A DNA stretch of 29,522 nt, from the NCBI GenBank assembly GCA_044340025.1, contig JBIIUJ010000016.1:1-29522 (forward strand), in the 5' to 3' direction. Both the position numbers and the translations under genes were made by a program. Below the pieces are notes generated by a model. It saw only the letters and a program-made list of their open reading frames with translations. It had not been told where the DNA came from and ran no database searches. Numbering within the stretch: position 1 is the first letter of the stretch; every line of letters starts with the position of its first letter. This stretch comes from JBIIUJ01 sp044340025. GTDB taxonomy: Bacteria > Pseudomonadota > Alphaproteobacteria > Caulobacterales > Aquidulcibacteraceae. Below, piece by piece: positions 22,641 through 29,522 of the stretch.

Positions 22641-23831
22641 ATGGGGCGCAACCGGAAAGACTGGCGGCAGGCGACGCTTCTGGTGCGCGGCGCAACGGTG
22701 CGTTCGCCCCACAAGGAGACGAGCGAGGCGCTCTATCTCACCTCAGGCTTCGTCTATGACAGCGCGGAAGAAGCCGACGCGCGCTTCGCCGGCACAGCGC
22801 CGGGCTATCTCTACGGCCGCTACGCCAACCCGACCAACCGGATGCTGGAAGAGCGGCTGGCCGCGCTGGAGGGGGCGCAGACCGCGCGGCTGACCGCTTC
22901 GGGCATGGCCGCCGTCACTGCCGCGCTGATGGCGCCGCTGCGCGCGGGCGATCACGTCGTGGCGGGCAAGCAGCTGTTCGGCTCCTGCCGCTGGGTGCTG
23001 GAGACGTTCCTGCCGCGCTTCGGGGTGGAGTGCACATTGGTGGACGCGCCGGATATGGCGGCATGGCAAGCCGCCGTGCGCCCCACCACCAGGACTTTCT
23101 TTGTCGAAACGCCCGCAAACCCGACGCTGGAGGTGGTGGACCTTGCCGCGCTCTCCGCGCTCGCCCGATCGGCCGGCGCCCGCCTGATCGTGGACAACAT
23201 CTTCGCCTCGCCCATCCTGCAAAAGCCGATGCCGCTGGGCGCAGACGTGGTCGTCTATTCCACCACCAAGCACATGGATGGGCAGGGCCGCACGCTGGGC
23301 GGCGCGGTCTTGTGCGACGAGGCGTTCGCCAAGGACCACCTCGACGACTATCTGCGTCACACCGGGCCTGCCCTCTCCCCGTTCAACGCCTGGGTGGTGC
23401 TCAAGGGGCTCGAGACGCTGGATCTGCGCGTGCGCGCGATGGCGGCGAGCGCGCAGCGGCTGGCCGAAGCGCTGGACGGTCACGCCAAGGTGGCGCGCAC
23501 CATGTATCCGGGTCTGGCCAGCCATCCCCAGCGCGCCATCGCGCAGGCCCAGATGGCGGCCGGCGGCACGCTGATCTGCCTCGACCTGAAAGGCGGTCAG
23601 GAGGCGGCCTTTGCTTTCCTCGGCGCTCTGGAGGTGTTCGACATCTCCAACAATCTCGGCGACGCCAAGAGCCTCGCCACCCATGTCGCCACCACCACCC
23701 ACCGGTCGATCGGGGCCGAAGGGCGCGCGGCGTCAGGCATCACCGATGGGATGGTGCGCCTGTCGGTCGGGCTGGAGGACGCCGAAGACCTTCTGGAGGA
23801 CGTGCTCGCCGCACTGGATGCAGCGCCATGA
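22641..23831 (+). CDS. metZ: O-succinylhomoserine sulfhydrylase
   Basis: A 396-residue Cys/Met-metabolism PLP enzyme. YGRYANPTNRMLEERLAALEG, ASGMAAVTAALMA (phosphate-binding region), VDNIFASPILQKP (PLP-contacting Asp185) and YSTTKHMDGQGRTLGG with the Schiff-base Lys210 are all present. It makes homocysteine from O-succinylhomoserine and sulphide in methionine synthesis. The MetZ choice over MetB or MetY rests on overall resemblance to the alphaproteobacterial form. GGAG precedes the ATG. apaG overlaps its stop (ATGA). Confidence 0.88.
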   Translation: MGRNRKDWRQATLLVRGATVRSPHKETSEALYLTSGFVYDSAEEADARFAGTAPGYLYGRYANPTNRMLEERLAALEGAQTARLTASGMAAVTAALMAPLRAGDHVVAGKQLFGSCRWVLETFLPRFGVECTLVDAPDMAAWQAAVRPTTRTFFVETPANPTLEVVDLAALSALARSAGARLIVDNIFASPILQKPMPLGADVVVYSTTKHMDGQGRTLGGAVLCDEAFAKDHLDDYLRHTGPALSPFNAWVVLKGLETLDLRVRAMAASAQRLAEALDGHAKVARTMYPGLASHPQRAIAQAQMAAGGTLICLDLKGGQEAAFAFLGALEVFDISNNLGDAKSLATHVATTTHRSIGAEGRAASGITDGMVRLSVGLEDAEDLLEDVLAALDAAP

Positions 23832-24235
23832 CCGCGATCTACGCCTTTGAGGCCGAGACCCGGGGCGTGATCGTGCGCGTGACGCCGCGCTTTCTCGCCG
23901 CGGAGAGCGATCCGGCTGCGGGGCGCTTCTTCTGGTCCTATACCGTGGAAGTCGAGAATACGAGCGACATCACCGTCCAGCTCGTGGCGCGCTTCTGGCG
24001 CATCACCGACAATCGCGGCCGGACGCAGGAGGTGCGCGGCCCCGGCGTGGTGGGCGAGCAGCCGATCCTGCCGCCGGGCGAGGCCTTCACCTACACCAGC
24101 GGCTGCCCGCTGGAGGTCGCCTCCGGCATGATGCAGGGAACCTATACGATGGTGACCGAGGCCGGCGCCCGCTTCGAGGCCGAGATCCCGCCCTTTTCCC
24201 TCGACAGCCCGTTCGACCGGCCATCGATCAATTGA
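23828..24235 (+). CDS. apaG: ApaG (Co2+/Mg2+ efflux protein family)
   Basis: A 135-residue single-domain protein of fibronectin-III-like fold. VRVTPRFLAAESDPAAGRFFWSYTVEVEN, LVARFWRITDNRGRTQEVRGPGVVGEQPIL and GEAFTYTSGCPLEVASGMMQGTY are the family blocks. ApaG is linked to cobalt/magnesium tolerance in enterobacteria, with the biochemical role unproven. Its ATG overlaps the metZ stop. The open frame continues far upstream in another gene's frame, so the ATG at 23828 is taken as the start. Confidence 0.92.
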   Translation: MTAIYAFEAETRGVIVRVTPRFLAAESDPAAGRFFWSYTVEVENTSDITVQLVARFWRITDNRGRTQEVRGPGVVGEQPILPPGEAFTYTSGCPLEVASGMMQGTYTMVTEAGARFEAEIPPFSLDSPFDRPSIN

Positions 24236-24385
24236 GCCGTGTGCGCCAGACCAGTCTCTGGCCGAGTGTGGCGCCGGAGACACTCGAAAACTGGTTGCCA
24301 AAGTGCTAAGCACTGTCTGCGATAGTTAAGAACCCATGAACAGGCGGCACGGCTTTTGCTCTGACAACGCCTCTGGGGGGAATTA
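24236..24385. other. Palindrome-rich intergenic region before the PEP-CTERM gene
   Basis: Three inverted repeats follow one another: CCAGA/TCTGG (24246-24261), CGAGTGT/ACACTCG (24263-24286) and AGTGCT-A-AGCACT (24302-24314). None has a T-run on the plus strand after it, so the first two are not classical terminators. The third looks like an operator half-site pair. A TTGCCA (24295-24300) lies beside it, but no clear -10 can be named. Confidence 0.45.
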
Positions 24386-25462
24386 GTGCAGAAGCGCCTC
24401 TTTGCAGCCCTTGTGCTGTGTGCGACCAGCGTCGGCGACGCAGACCTCTATTCCCGCAAGGAGGAAGAGGGCGAGGTTCTTGTGGCCAACGCTTGCCGCT
24501 GGCCGGAAAACAGCCGCTGGGCCGAGCTTGAACGCGGGGCCATCGGGCTGCGGATCGGGCCGGCGCGCGCCTATGCCGCCACCGATGTCGATCGTTGGCG
24601 ACTGGCTGGCGCGCCTGGCGGGGCCGATCCGCAGGCACGCCGTCCTGCAGCCGCAAGGCCCGCACGCGGCGCTCCCAGCCCGGCGGACGATCCCGAAGCG
24701 CTGCGGGCCCGCGAGGTCGCGCTGAACGCGCCGGCAGGCGCCTTCTTCGAGATCGGCGGGGAAGGCTTCGCGATCGCGCTCACCGATACGCCGGTCGATC
24801 GCAGCGGCGGCTGGGACGATAGTCCCCTGATCCAGGGCGTCGGGCCCTGGGCCTTCACCCCTGCCTCCAGCGGCGCCGGCACCGGCGGCGGCCTCGTCGG
24901 GATCGGCGGCGGCGTCGACCCGGACGATGACCTCGGCGGCGGCGCTGGCGGCGGCGGCACGGGCGGCGGCGGCATGGGCGGCGGCGGAACCGGCGGGACG
25001 GGCGGAACCGGCGGCGGAACCGGCGGCGGCACAGGCGGCGGCACAGGCGGCGGCGGCATCGGGATTGGCGGCGGCGTTGACCCGCCTGATGGCGGCGGTG
25101 GATCAGGCGGCACTGGCGGCGGCGGCTCGGGCGGCACTGGCGGCGGCACGGGCGGAACAGGTGGTTCCGGCGGCACCGGCGGCACCGGCGGCACTGGTGG
25201 GACCGGCGGCACGGGTGGCACGGGTGGCGTTGGCGGCGGTGGTACCGGCGGCGGTGGTGGCACCGGTGGCGTTGGCGGCGGCGGCGGCACAGGTGGTACC
25301 GGCGGCGGCGGCGGCGGCGGCACGGGCGGCGGCGGTGGTACCGGCGGCGGCGGCGGGGCGCTGATCCCGGAACCCGCGACCTGGATGATGATGATCCTCG
25401 GCTTCGGCCTGATCGCTCAGCGTCTGCGGCGCGAGACCCGCCGGCAAGCGCGCCAGGCCTGA
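24386..25462 (+). CDS. Gly-rich PEP-CTERM sorting domain protein
   Basis: A 358-residue protein. The start is GTG, directly after a GGGGGG ribosome-binding site. Residues 1-19 (MQKRLFAALVLCATSVGDA) look like a short signal peptide. Residues about 20-160 form a domain with two Trp-containing parts (WPENSRWAELERGAIGLRIG; GVGPWAF) of unknown function. Residues 163-324 are Gly-Gly-Thr/Gly low complexity, with two IGGGVDP units. The tail PEPATWMMMILGFGLIAQRL plus Arg-rich end, starting at residue 328, is a PEP-CTERM signal, normally cut by an exosortase at the envelope. No exosortase is in the window. It is likely a secreted, surface or matrix protein; its role is unknown. Confidence 0.85.
   Translation: MQKRLFAALVLCATSVGDADLYSRKEEEGEVLVANACRWPENSRWAELERGAIGLRIGPARAYAATDVDRWRLAGAPGGADPQARRPAAARPARGAPSPADDPEALRAREVALNAPAGAFFEIGGEGFAIALTDTPVDRSGGWDDSPLIQGVGPWAFTPASSGAGTGGGLVGIGGGVDPDDDLGGGAGGGGTGGGGMGGGGTGGTGGTGGGTGGGTGGGTGGGGIGIGGGVDPPDGGGGSGGTGGGGSGGTGGGTGGTGGSGGTGGTGGTGGTGGTGGTGGVGGGGTGGGGGTGGVGGGGGTGGTGGGGGGGTGGGGGTGGGGGALIPEPATWMMMILGFGLIAQRLRRETRRQARQA
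24872..25357 (+). repeat. Gly-codon low-complexity repeat (GGC/GGX array)
   Basis: About 485 bases of near-tandem ggcggcacc/ggcggcggc units encode the Gly/Thr-rich part of the PEP-CTERM protein. Such arrays are prone to length change by slippage and to assembly error, so the exact length here should be treated with care. Confidence 0.85.
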
Positions 25463-25471
25463 GGACTTGGA

Positions 25472-26383
25472 TCAGCCAGCGGTCTGAGCCTGGGAGATCA
25501 CGCGCGCGGCGGCCGCAATGGACAGCGCATTGTGGCGCAGCATCGCCACATAGGTGGCTGCAGGCTCGGCCGGCGTCGAGAGCGCATCGGAATAGAGCTT
25601 GGCGCCGACATGGGCGCCGCTCTCGGCCGCGATCTGTTGGATCAGGCGCGGGTCAGTGATGTTTTCCACAAAAGCCGCAGCGCCGCCGGCCGCCCGGATA
25701 TCTGCGATCAGCTGGGCGACTTCCTTCGCACTCGGCTGACCGCCGGTGTTGAGCGCGCGCAGGCCGCGGAAGCTCAGGCCCAGCTCGCGTCCCATATAGC
25801 GGAAGGAATTGTGCGGCACGAGGAAGAGGCCGCGCGGGGCGCCGTTGGCCGGCATGGCGGCGCGGGCCTCGGCGGCCACGGCGTCGACCTCTGCGTCGAA
25901 GGCGGCGCGGTTGCGCGCAAACGCCGCCCGATCGGCGGGCGCAAGAGCGGCCAGAGCCCGCTCGACGTTGCGGGCGTAGATCTTTGCATTTTCAAAGCTT
26001 TGCCAGACGTGCGGATCGGGGATGGTCTCGCGCACGAGGATGGGGGTCACGCCCTCGCTCGCAGCGATGCGCCGGCCCTGAAACCCGCTTGCCGCGGCCA
26101 GAGGGTCGAGCCAGCGCTCGAAGCCAAGGCCGTTCTCGATCAGAAGCTGGGCCTCTGAGAGAGCGCGCGCATCGCCCGGTTTGGGCGTGTAGTGATGGGC
26201 GTCCTGGTTCAGGCCCACCAGCATCGTCACCGCCGCGCGCCGCCCTGCGATCACGCGCACCACGTCGGCGAGCACGGAAAAGCTCGCCACCACGCGCAGC
26301 GGCGCGCGCGTCTGGGCGGCCGCTGCGGCTGGCGCACAAAGCGCGGCGGCCGAAAGCCCGGCGATCAGCGTGCGTCTGTCCAT
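25472..26383 (-). CDS. Metal (Zn/Mn-type) ABC transporter substrate-binding protein
   Basis: A 303-residue TroA/ZnuA-family protein. MDRRTLIAGLSAAALCAPAA is a signal peptide, with a twin-arginine-like start. The expected metal ligands are His63 (DAHHYTP), His125 (DPHVWQ), His191 (VPHNSFRYM) and Asp266 (YSDALS). His at the third site favours zinc over manganese, where Glu is common, but the long His-rich loop of ZnuA is absent, so specificity is open. It is the last gene of the transporter operon, three bases after the permease. It binds the ion in the periplasm and delivers it to the permease. Confidence 0.9.
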   Translation of the reverse strand: MDRRTLIAGLSAAALCAPAAAAAQTRAPLRVVASFSVLADVVRVIAGRRAAVTMLVGLNQDAHHYTPKPGDARALSEAQLLIENGLGFERWLDPLAAASGFQGRRIAASEGVTPILVRETIPDPHVWQSFENAKIYARNVERALAALAPADRAAFARNRAAFDAEVDAVAAEARAAMPANGAPRGLFLVPHNSFRYMGRELGLSFRGLRALNTGGQPSAKEVAQLIADIRAAGGAAAFVENITDPRLIQQIAAESGAHVGAKLYSDALSTPAEPAATYVAMLRHNALSIAAAARVISQAQTAG

Positions 26384-26386
26384 GCC

Positions 26387-27259
26387 CTAACCCTCCAGAT
26401 GCGGCTGGCGCACAAGCCGGCCCACCAGCCCGTCGCGCGGGCCAAACAGCGCGCTGACAAGCACAAGCCCGCCCAGCGCCAGAACCATCGCCGGCCCGGT
26501 CGGCAGATCGGCGTGATAGGAGACGATCAGCCCCAGAAAGACGCCCAGCCCCCCGGCGACGATCGCGGCCAGCACCATCGCCCCGATCGAGCCCGCCCAG
26601 AACCGCGCCGCAATCGCCGGCAGGATCATCAGCCCCACCGCCGTCAGCGCCCCCACCGCGTTGAAGCCGGCCACCAGCACGATGGCGACGAGGGCGAGAA
26701 ACCCGAGATGCGCCGCCGCCCCCGGCCCGCCCACAGCGCGCAGAAAGCCCGGATCGACGCATTCCATCACCAGCGCGCGATACGCGACCGCCAGCCCCAG
26801 GGCGCTGAGGCTGGCTGCGCTTGCCGCCATCATCAGCGCGGCGTCATCCAGCGCGAGCACCGCGCCAAACAGCAGCCGTTCCAGATCCAGCGCGCCGCCC
26901 GTGCGGCTGGCGAGCGTCACGCCGGCGGCCAGCGCGAGCAGATAGAACACCGCAAAGCCCGCATCCTCCGGCAGCAGGCGAAAGCGCGCGAACGCCCCCG
27001 CCGCCAGAAAGACTACAAGCGCGGCTGCGAAGGCGCCGGCCATCATCGCGGCGGCCGAAAACCCCGCGACCAGATAGCCGATCACCGCGCCGGGCAGGAT
27101 GGCGTGGGCCATGGTGTCGCCCACCAGGCTCATCCGCCGCAGCACCAGAAACACGCCCAGCGGCGCGGCTCCCAGCGTGAGGGCCAGCCCGCCCGCGAGC
27201 GCGCGGCGCATGAAGCCGAAGTCTGCAAACGGCGCGATCACCAGCGCATCCAGCGTCAT
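26387..27259 (-). CDS. Metal ABC transporter permease (ABC-3 family)
   Basis: A 290-residue membrane protein with about eight hydrophobic segments. RRALAGGLALTLGAAPLGVFLVLRRMSLVGDTMAHAILPG is the ABC-3 signature including the coupling region. GFNAVGALTAVGLMILPAIAARFWA is the second conserved block. It is the channel of the importer served by the adjacent ATPase and binding protein. Its start overlaps the ATPase stop as ATGA. Only one permease gene is present, so it would act as a homodimer. Confidence 0.92.
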   Translation of the reverse strand: MTLDALVIAPFADFGFMRRALAGGLALTLGAAPLGVFLVLRRMSLVGDTMAHAILPGAVIGYLVAGFSAAAMMAGAFAAALVVFLAAGAFARFRLLPEDAGFAVFYLLALAAGVTLASRTGGALDLERLLFGAVLALDDAALMMAASAASLSALGLAVAYRALVMECVDPGFLRAVGGPGAAAHLGFLALVAIVLVAGFNAVGALTAVGLMILPAIAARFWAGSIGAMVLAAIVAGGLGVFLGLIVSYHADLPTGPAMVLALGGLVLVSALFGPRDGLVGRLVRQPHLEG

Positions 27260-28005
27260 GGCGCGACCGCCGCCTGCATGCAGACCTCCGCCTCGCGCAC
27301 CCAGGCTTCACCCATCAGGCGCGCCTTGGCGAGATTGTCGGGCGAGAGCGTCTCCCCCGTGAGGCCCCAGGCCACCGGCGCCCGCGCGAGCAGCAGCGTC
27401 TGGGGGAAGGCCGCGCGCACCAGGGCGAGATCATGCAGCGCACACAGGATGGTGCGGCCCTCCGCGCTCCAGCGCTGAAGGATCGCGAGCAGATCCTCGG
27501 TCGTGGCCGCATCGATCGCGGTGAAGGGCTCGTCGAGCAGGAGAAGCTGCGCGTCCTGCAACAAAAGCCGCGCAAACAGCAGCCGCTGGAGCTGGCCGCC
27601 CGAAACTTCGGCGATCGAGCGCTCCTCGAAACCGGCAAGGCCCACCGCCGCCATCGCCTCGCCCGTGCGGGCCAGATCGGCGCGGCTGAAGCCCGACAGC
27701 GCGCCCCGGCGCGGCCACAGGCCCATGGCGACGAAATCGAAGGCGCGGATCGGAAACCGGCGGTCGATATCGGCCTGCTGCGGCAGATAGCCGATCCGCG
27801 GCGCCCGCCCGCCGGGAAAGCGGATCGCGCCCGAGAGCGGCTTCAGCGCGCCTGCGAGACCCTTCAGCAGGGTGGATTTTCCCGCACCGTTCGGACCCAC
27901 CAGGGCCAGGCGCGCGCCCGCCTCCACCGCCCCGGTCAGGTGATGCACCGCCGGCCTGCGGCCATAGCCGAGCGTGAGATCCTCGAAGGCGGCGAGCACG
28001 GCCAT
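27256..28005 (-). CDS. Metal ABC transporter ATP-binding protein
   Basis: A 249-residue ABC ATPase. Walker A GPNGAGKSTLLKGLAG, Q-loop YLPQQADID, signature VSGGQLQRLLFARLL, Walker B LLLLDEPFTAID and the switch His in CALHDLALV are all present. It powers metal import with the permease and substrate-binding protein encoded just downstream. It starts three bases after the 42-residue miniprotein gene. The family (ZnuC/MntB-like) is clear from context; the ion is not. Confidence 0.92.
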   Translation of the reverse strand: MAVLAAFEDLTLGYGRRPAVHHLTGAVEAGARLALVGPNGAGKSTLLKGLAGALKPLSGAIRFPGGRAPRIGYLPQQADIDRRFPIRAFDFVAMGLWPRRGALSGFSRADLARTGEAMAAVGLAGFEERSIAEVSGGQLQRLLFARLLLQDAQLLLLDEPFTAIDAATTEDLLAILQRWSAEGRTILCALHDLALVRAAFPQTLLLARAPVAWGLTGETLSPDNLAKARLMGEAWVREAEVCMQAAVAP

Positions 28006-28008
28006 GGG

Positions 28009-28137
28009 TCAGGAGGCCGCCATCGCCCAGAGCACGAGCGCCCAGGCAAGCCCCGCCGCCAGCGCCGCCAGCGCGAGAAGGCCGCCCACGCCCGCACGCA
28101 GGCTGGAGAAACGCAAGGGGGGCGATGCGGGGGGCAT
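28009..28137 (-). CDS. Small (42-residue) single-pass membrane protein heading the metal transporter operon
   Basis: Not a recognised family. The frame reads MPPASPPLRFSSLRAG, then a hydrophobic helix VGGLLALAALAAGLAWALVL, then WAMAAS and stop. The basic N-terminal part followed by a single transmembrane segment predicts an inner-membrane miniprotein with its N-terminus inside. It ends three bases before the ATPase ATG, the spacing of a coupled operon. AGGA lies eight bases before its ATG. It could assist or regulate the permease, as small membrane proteins do in other transporters; that is inference. Coding status is uncertain because it is so short. Confidence 0.5.
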   Translation of the reverse strand: MPPASPPLRFSSLRAGVGGLLALAALAAGLAWALVLWAMAAS

Positions 28138-28146
28138 ATGTTACAT
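28138..28146 (-). promoter_or_regulatory. ATGTTACAT palindrome at the start of the metal operon
   Basis: ATGTTACAT is a 9-base palindrome with a central T, directly before the miniprotein start. It resembles half of a Zur-type operator, but the second half is not convincing. On the minus strand it also contains ATGTAA, a start codon followed at once by a stop. Confidence 0.25.
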
Positions 28147-28266
28147 CCTAGCAGGCCGGACGCGGGAAAGCGACGGCGCCGCGCCCGCTCTTGCCGCCGC
28201 GCCATGCTTGACGCGGCGCGCAAGCCCGCGCACGCAGAGCCTCCGTTTGAGCAAGGACCGCGCGCC

Positions 28267-29313
28267 ATGGATGGACTTGAAATCCCCACCATCAACGGCC
28301 TGCGCTATCCCTGCGGCGAGCCGCCGGAGCCGGGCACGGTGAAGCAGGTGGCCGATGGCGTGCTCTGGGTGCGCATGCCCCTGCCCTTCGCGCTGAAATG
28401 GATCAATCTCTGGCTGATCCGCGATGGCGAGGGCTGGGCGATGGTGGACACCGGCGTGGCCACCGAAGAGACGCGCCAGCACTGGCGCGCGATCTTCGAG
28501 ACCGCGCTGGGCGGGGCTCCCATCACGCGCGTGTTCGTCACCCATATGCACCCCGATCATATCGGGCTTGCCGGCTGGATCGCGCGCAAGTTCGACTGCC
28601 GCCTTTGGATGAGCCGGCTGGAATACATCACCTGCCGCATGCTGGTGGCCGATACGGGCCGCGAGGCGCCGGAAGAGGGCGTGCGCTTCTTCCGCGCCGC
28701 CGGCTGGGACGAAGACGCCCTCGACACCTATCGCGTGCGCTTTGGCGGCTTCGGCAAGGCGGTCTCCAAGATGCCGGACGGCTATCGCCGGCTGAGCGAT
28801 GGCGAGAGCGTGCGGATCGGCGGGCGCGACTGGCGCGTGGTGGTCGGCTCCGGCCACAGCCCGGAACATGTCTGCCTCTGGCAGCCCGACGACAAACTGC
28901 TGATCTCCGGCGATCAGGTGCTGCCGCGCATCTCCTCCAATGTCTCGGTCTTCCCCACCGAGCCCGACGCCGACCCCTTGAGCGACTGGATCGCCTCATG
29001 CGCCATGCTCTTGGAGACCGTGCCCGATGACGTGCTGGTGTTGCCGGCGCATAATGAGCCGTTCCATGGGCTGCATGCGCGCCTGACCAGCCTGATCGAC
29101 AATCACGAGAGCGCGCTCGCCCGCCTGGCCGAGAGCCTCAGCGAGCCCAAGCGCGCGATCGACGTGTTTTCAGTGCTGTTCAAGCGGCCCATCGGGCCCG
29201 AAGTGCTCAATATGGCCACGGGCGAAAGCATCGCCCACCTCAACACGCTGGTGGCGCGCGGCGTCGCCGCCCGGCGGCGCGAGGGGGAAGTGGTGTATTA
29301 CGAGCGGGCGTAG
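28267..29313 (+). CDS. MBL-fold metallo-hydrolase
   Basis: A 348-residue metallo-beta-lactamase-fold protein. The two-metal site is complete: THMHPDH (His93, His95, Asp97, His98), His197 in GSGHSPEH, Asp216 in SGDQVLP and His262 in LPAHNEPF. The C-terminal 80 residues (LARLAESLSEPKRAIDVFSVLFKR, then HLNTLVARGVAARRREGEVVYY) form a winged-helix-like domain common in the glyoxalase II-like/LACTB2 group. It probably hydrolyses a thioester or similar small substrate, which is unknown. ATG at 28267 is chosen: AGGA lies just before it and the preceding open frame is the shadow of the ATPase gene. It is divergent from the metal transporter operon. Confidence 0.9.
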   Translation: MDGLEIPTINGLRYPCGEPPEPGTVKQVADGVLWVRMPLPFALKWINLWLIRDGEGWAMVDTGVATEETRQHWRAIFETALGGAPITRVFVTHMHPDHIGLAGWIARKFDCRLWMSRLEYITCRMLVADTGREAPEEGVRFFRAAGWDEDALDTYRVRFGGFGKAVSKMPDGYRRLSDGESVRIGGRDWRVVVGSGHSPEHVCLWQPDDKLLISGDQVLPRISSNVSVFPTEPDADPLSDWIASCAMLLETVPDDVLVLPAHNEPFHGLHARLTSLIDNHESALARLAESLSEPKRAIDVFSVLFKRPIGPEVLNMATGESIAHLNTLVARGVAARRREGEVVYYERA

Positions 29314-29316
29314 GAG

Positions 29317-29423
29317 CGCCTGCGCGAGGACGACCCACACCCCCGGCGAGTCATCCTCGCGAAAGCGAGGATCCAGAAGACCAGGCGCCCCCAATAGGTC
29401 CTCGCCTGCGCGAGGACGACCCA
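29317..29423. repeat. Dispersed repeat element with 21-bp direct repeats and a GAAA hairpin
   Basis: A 21-bp sequence containing TGCGCGAGGACGACCC occurs identically at 29317-29337 and 29403-29423. Between them ATCCTCGC-GAAA-GCGAGGAT (29353-29372) forms a perfect 8-bp stem with a GNRA tetraloop. The gtcatcctcgcgaaagcgaggatcc style is widespread in alphaproteobacterial intergenic DNA. It begins a few bases after the MBL-hydrolase stop and may also shape the end of its transcript. Confidence 0.75.
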
Positions 29424-29455
29424 AGCCCCCTCGCATTTCCACCCCGCTGACGGCC

Positions 29456-29491
29456 GGGCTTCAGCCACGCGCAAGAGTGGTGTAGAAGCCC
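29456..29491. other. Long hairpin near the right edge
   Basis: GGGCTTC (29456-29462) pairs with GAAGCCC (29485-29491). An inner CCAC/GTGG (29465-29468/29477-29480) extends the fold. No gene is seen in the last 100 bases; this may be a terminator for a gene beyond the window or another repeat. Confidence 0.4.
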
Positions 29492-29522
29492 CGCCGAACC
29501 GCGCGGGGGAACGCGCTGAACT

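Noticed and set aside
20776..22695. A 639-codon minus-strand frame ending in TsaE, as if a large fusion
   Set aside because: Only the last 147 codons are TsaE-like; upstream the frame crosses the out-of-frame yciB and GST genes, which have better evidence.
24872..25357. Repeat array as a possible CRISPR
   Set aside because: The units are in-frame Gly/Thr codons without unique spacers of constant length.
27433..28266. Upstream extension of the MBL-hydrolase frame over the ABC ATPase gene
   Set aside because: The extension is antisense to a clear ATPase gene and lacks domain features; the ATG at 28267 has its own ribosome-binding site.

Overview
The window is GC-rich, densely packed bacterial DNA that reads as an alphaproteobacterial chromosome, most like the Caulobacterales/Maricaulales/Hyphomonadaceae side. 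The evidence is the overlapping zapA and ZauP-like gene next to gap-pgk, the tsaE-amgK-murU-addB run, a PEP-CTERM protein with an alphaproteobacterial-style tail, dispersed GTCATCC-type palindromes, and very frequent ATGA start/stop overlaps. The organism assignment is inference. I see no rRNA, tRNA, CRISPR array, insertion sequence or prophage.

Layout. 1-2639 (minus): a coupled operon of a CobW/COG0523 metallochaperone GTPase with a His-rich loop, a glutathione S-transferase, a membrane-anchored CPAC thioredoxin-fold protein, and an FAD flavoprotein cut by the window edge. 2765-7903 (minus): the accessory part of the window, five genes encoding four unrecognised small proteins followed by a large subtilisin-family protease with an unusual C-terminal module. 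It is preceded by an AT-richer intergenic region (7904-8275) with nested inverted repeats. 8276-11960 (minus): xerD, a dispersed palindrome, meaB, udk, a YbjQ-family protein, zapA and a ZauP-like coiled-coil gene. 12179-15046 (plus): gap, pgk and ppa. 15066-22505 (minus): a DUF2237 gene, then a long coupled operon read as GST, yciB, tsaE, amgK, murU, addB, cupin; addA is not next to addB. 22641-25462 (plus): metZ-apaG and a Gly-rich PEP-CTERM protein. 25472-28137 (minus): a Zn/Mn-type ABC transporter operon led by a 42-residue membrane miniprotein. 28267-29313 (plus): an MBL-fold hydrolase followed by dispersed repeats.

How the genes fit together. Most of the window is housekeeping: glycolysis and pyrophosphate removal, tRNA t6A synthesis, cell-wall sugar recycling, Z-ring organisation, chromosome dimer resolution, recombination repair and methionine synthesis. 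Metal handling appears twice, as the CobW chaperone and the ABC importer. The best candidate for an undescribed system is the five-gene protease cluster. Its proteins have no signal peptides. They combine acidic N-terminal leaders, hydrophobic Ala/Pro/Ile-rich stretches, a coiled coil ending in three Met-run segments, and a four-Cys zinc-ribbon-like motif. I do not know its function; an assembly or cargo-type complex processed by its protease is a hypothesis only.
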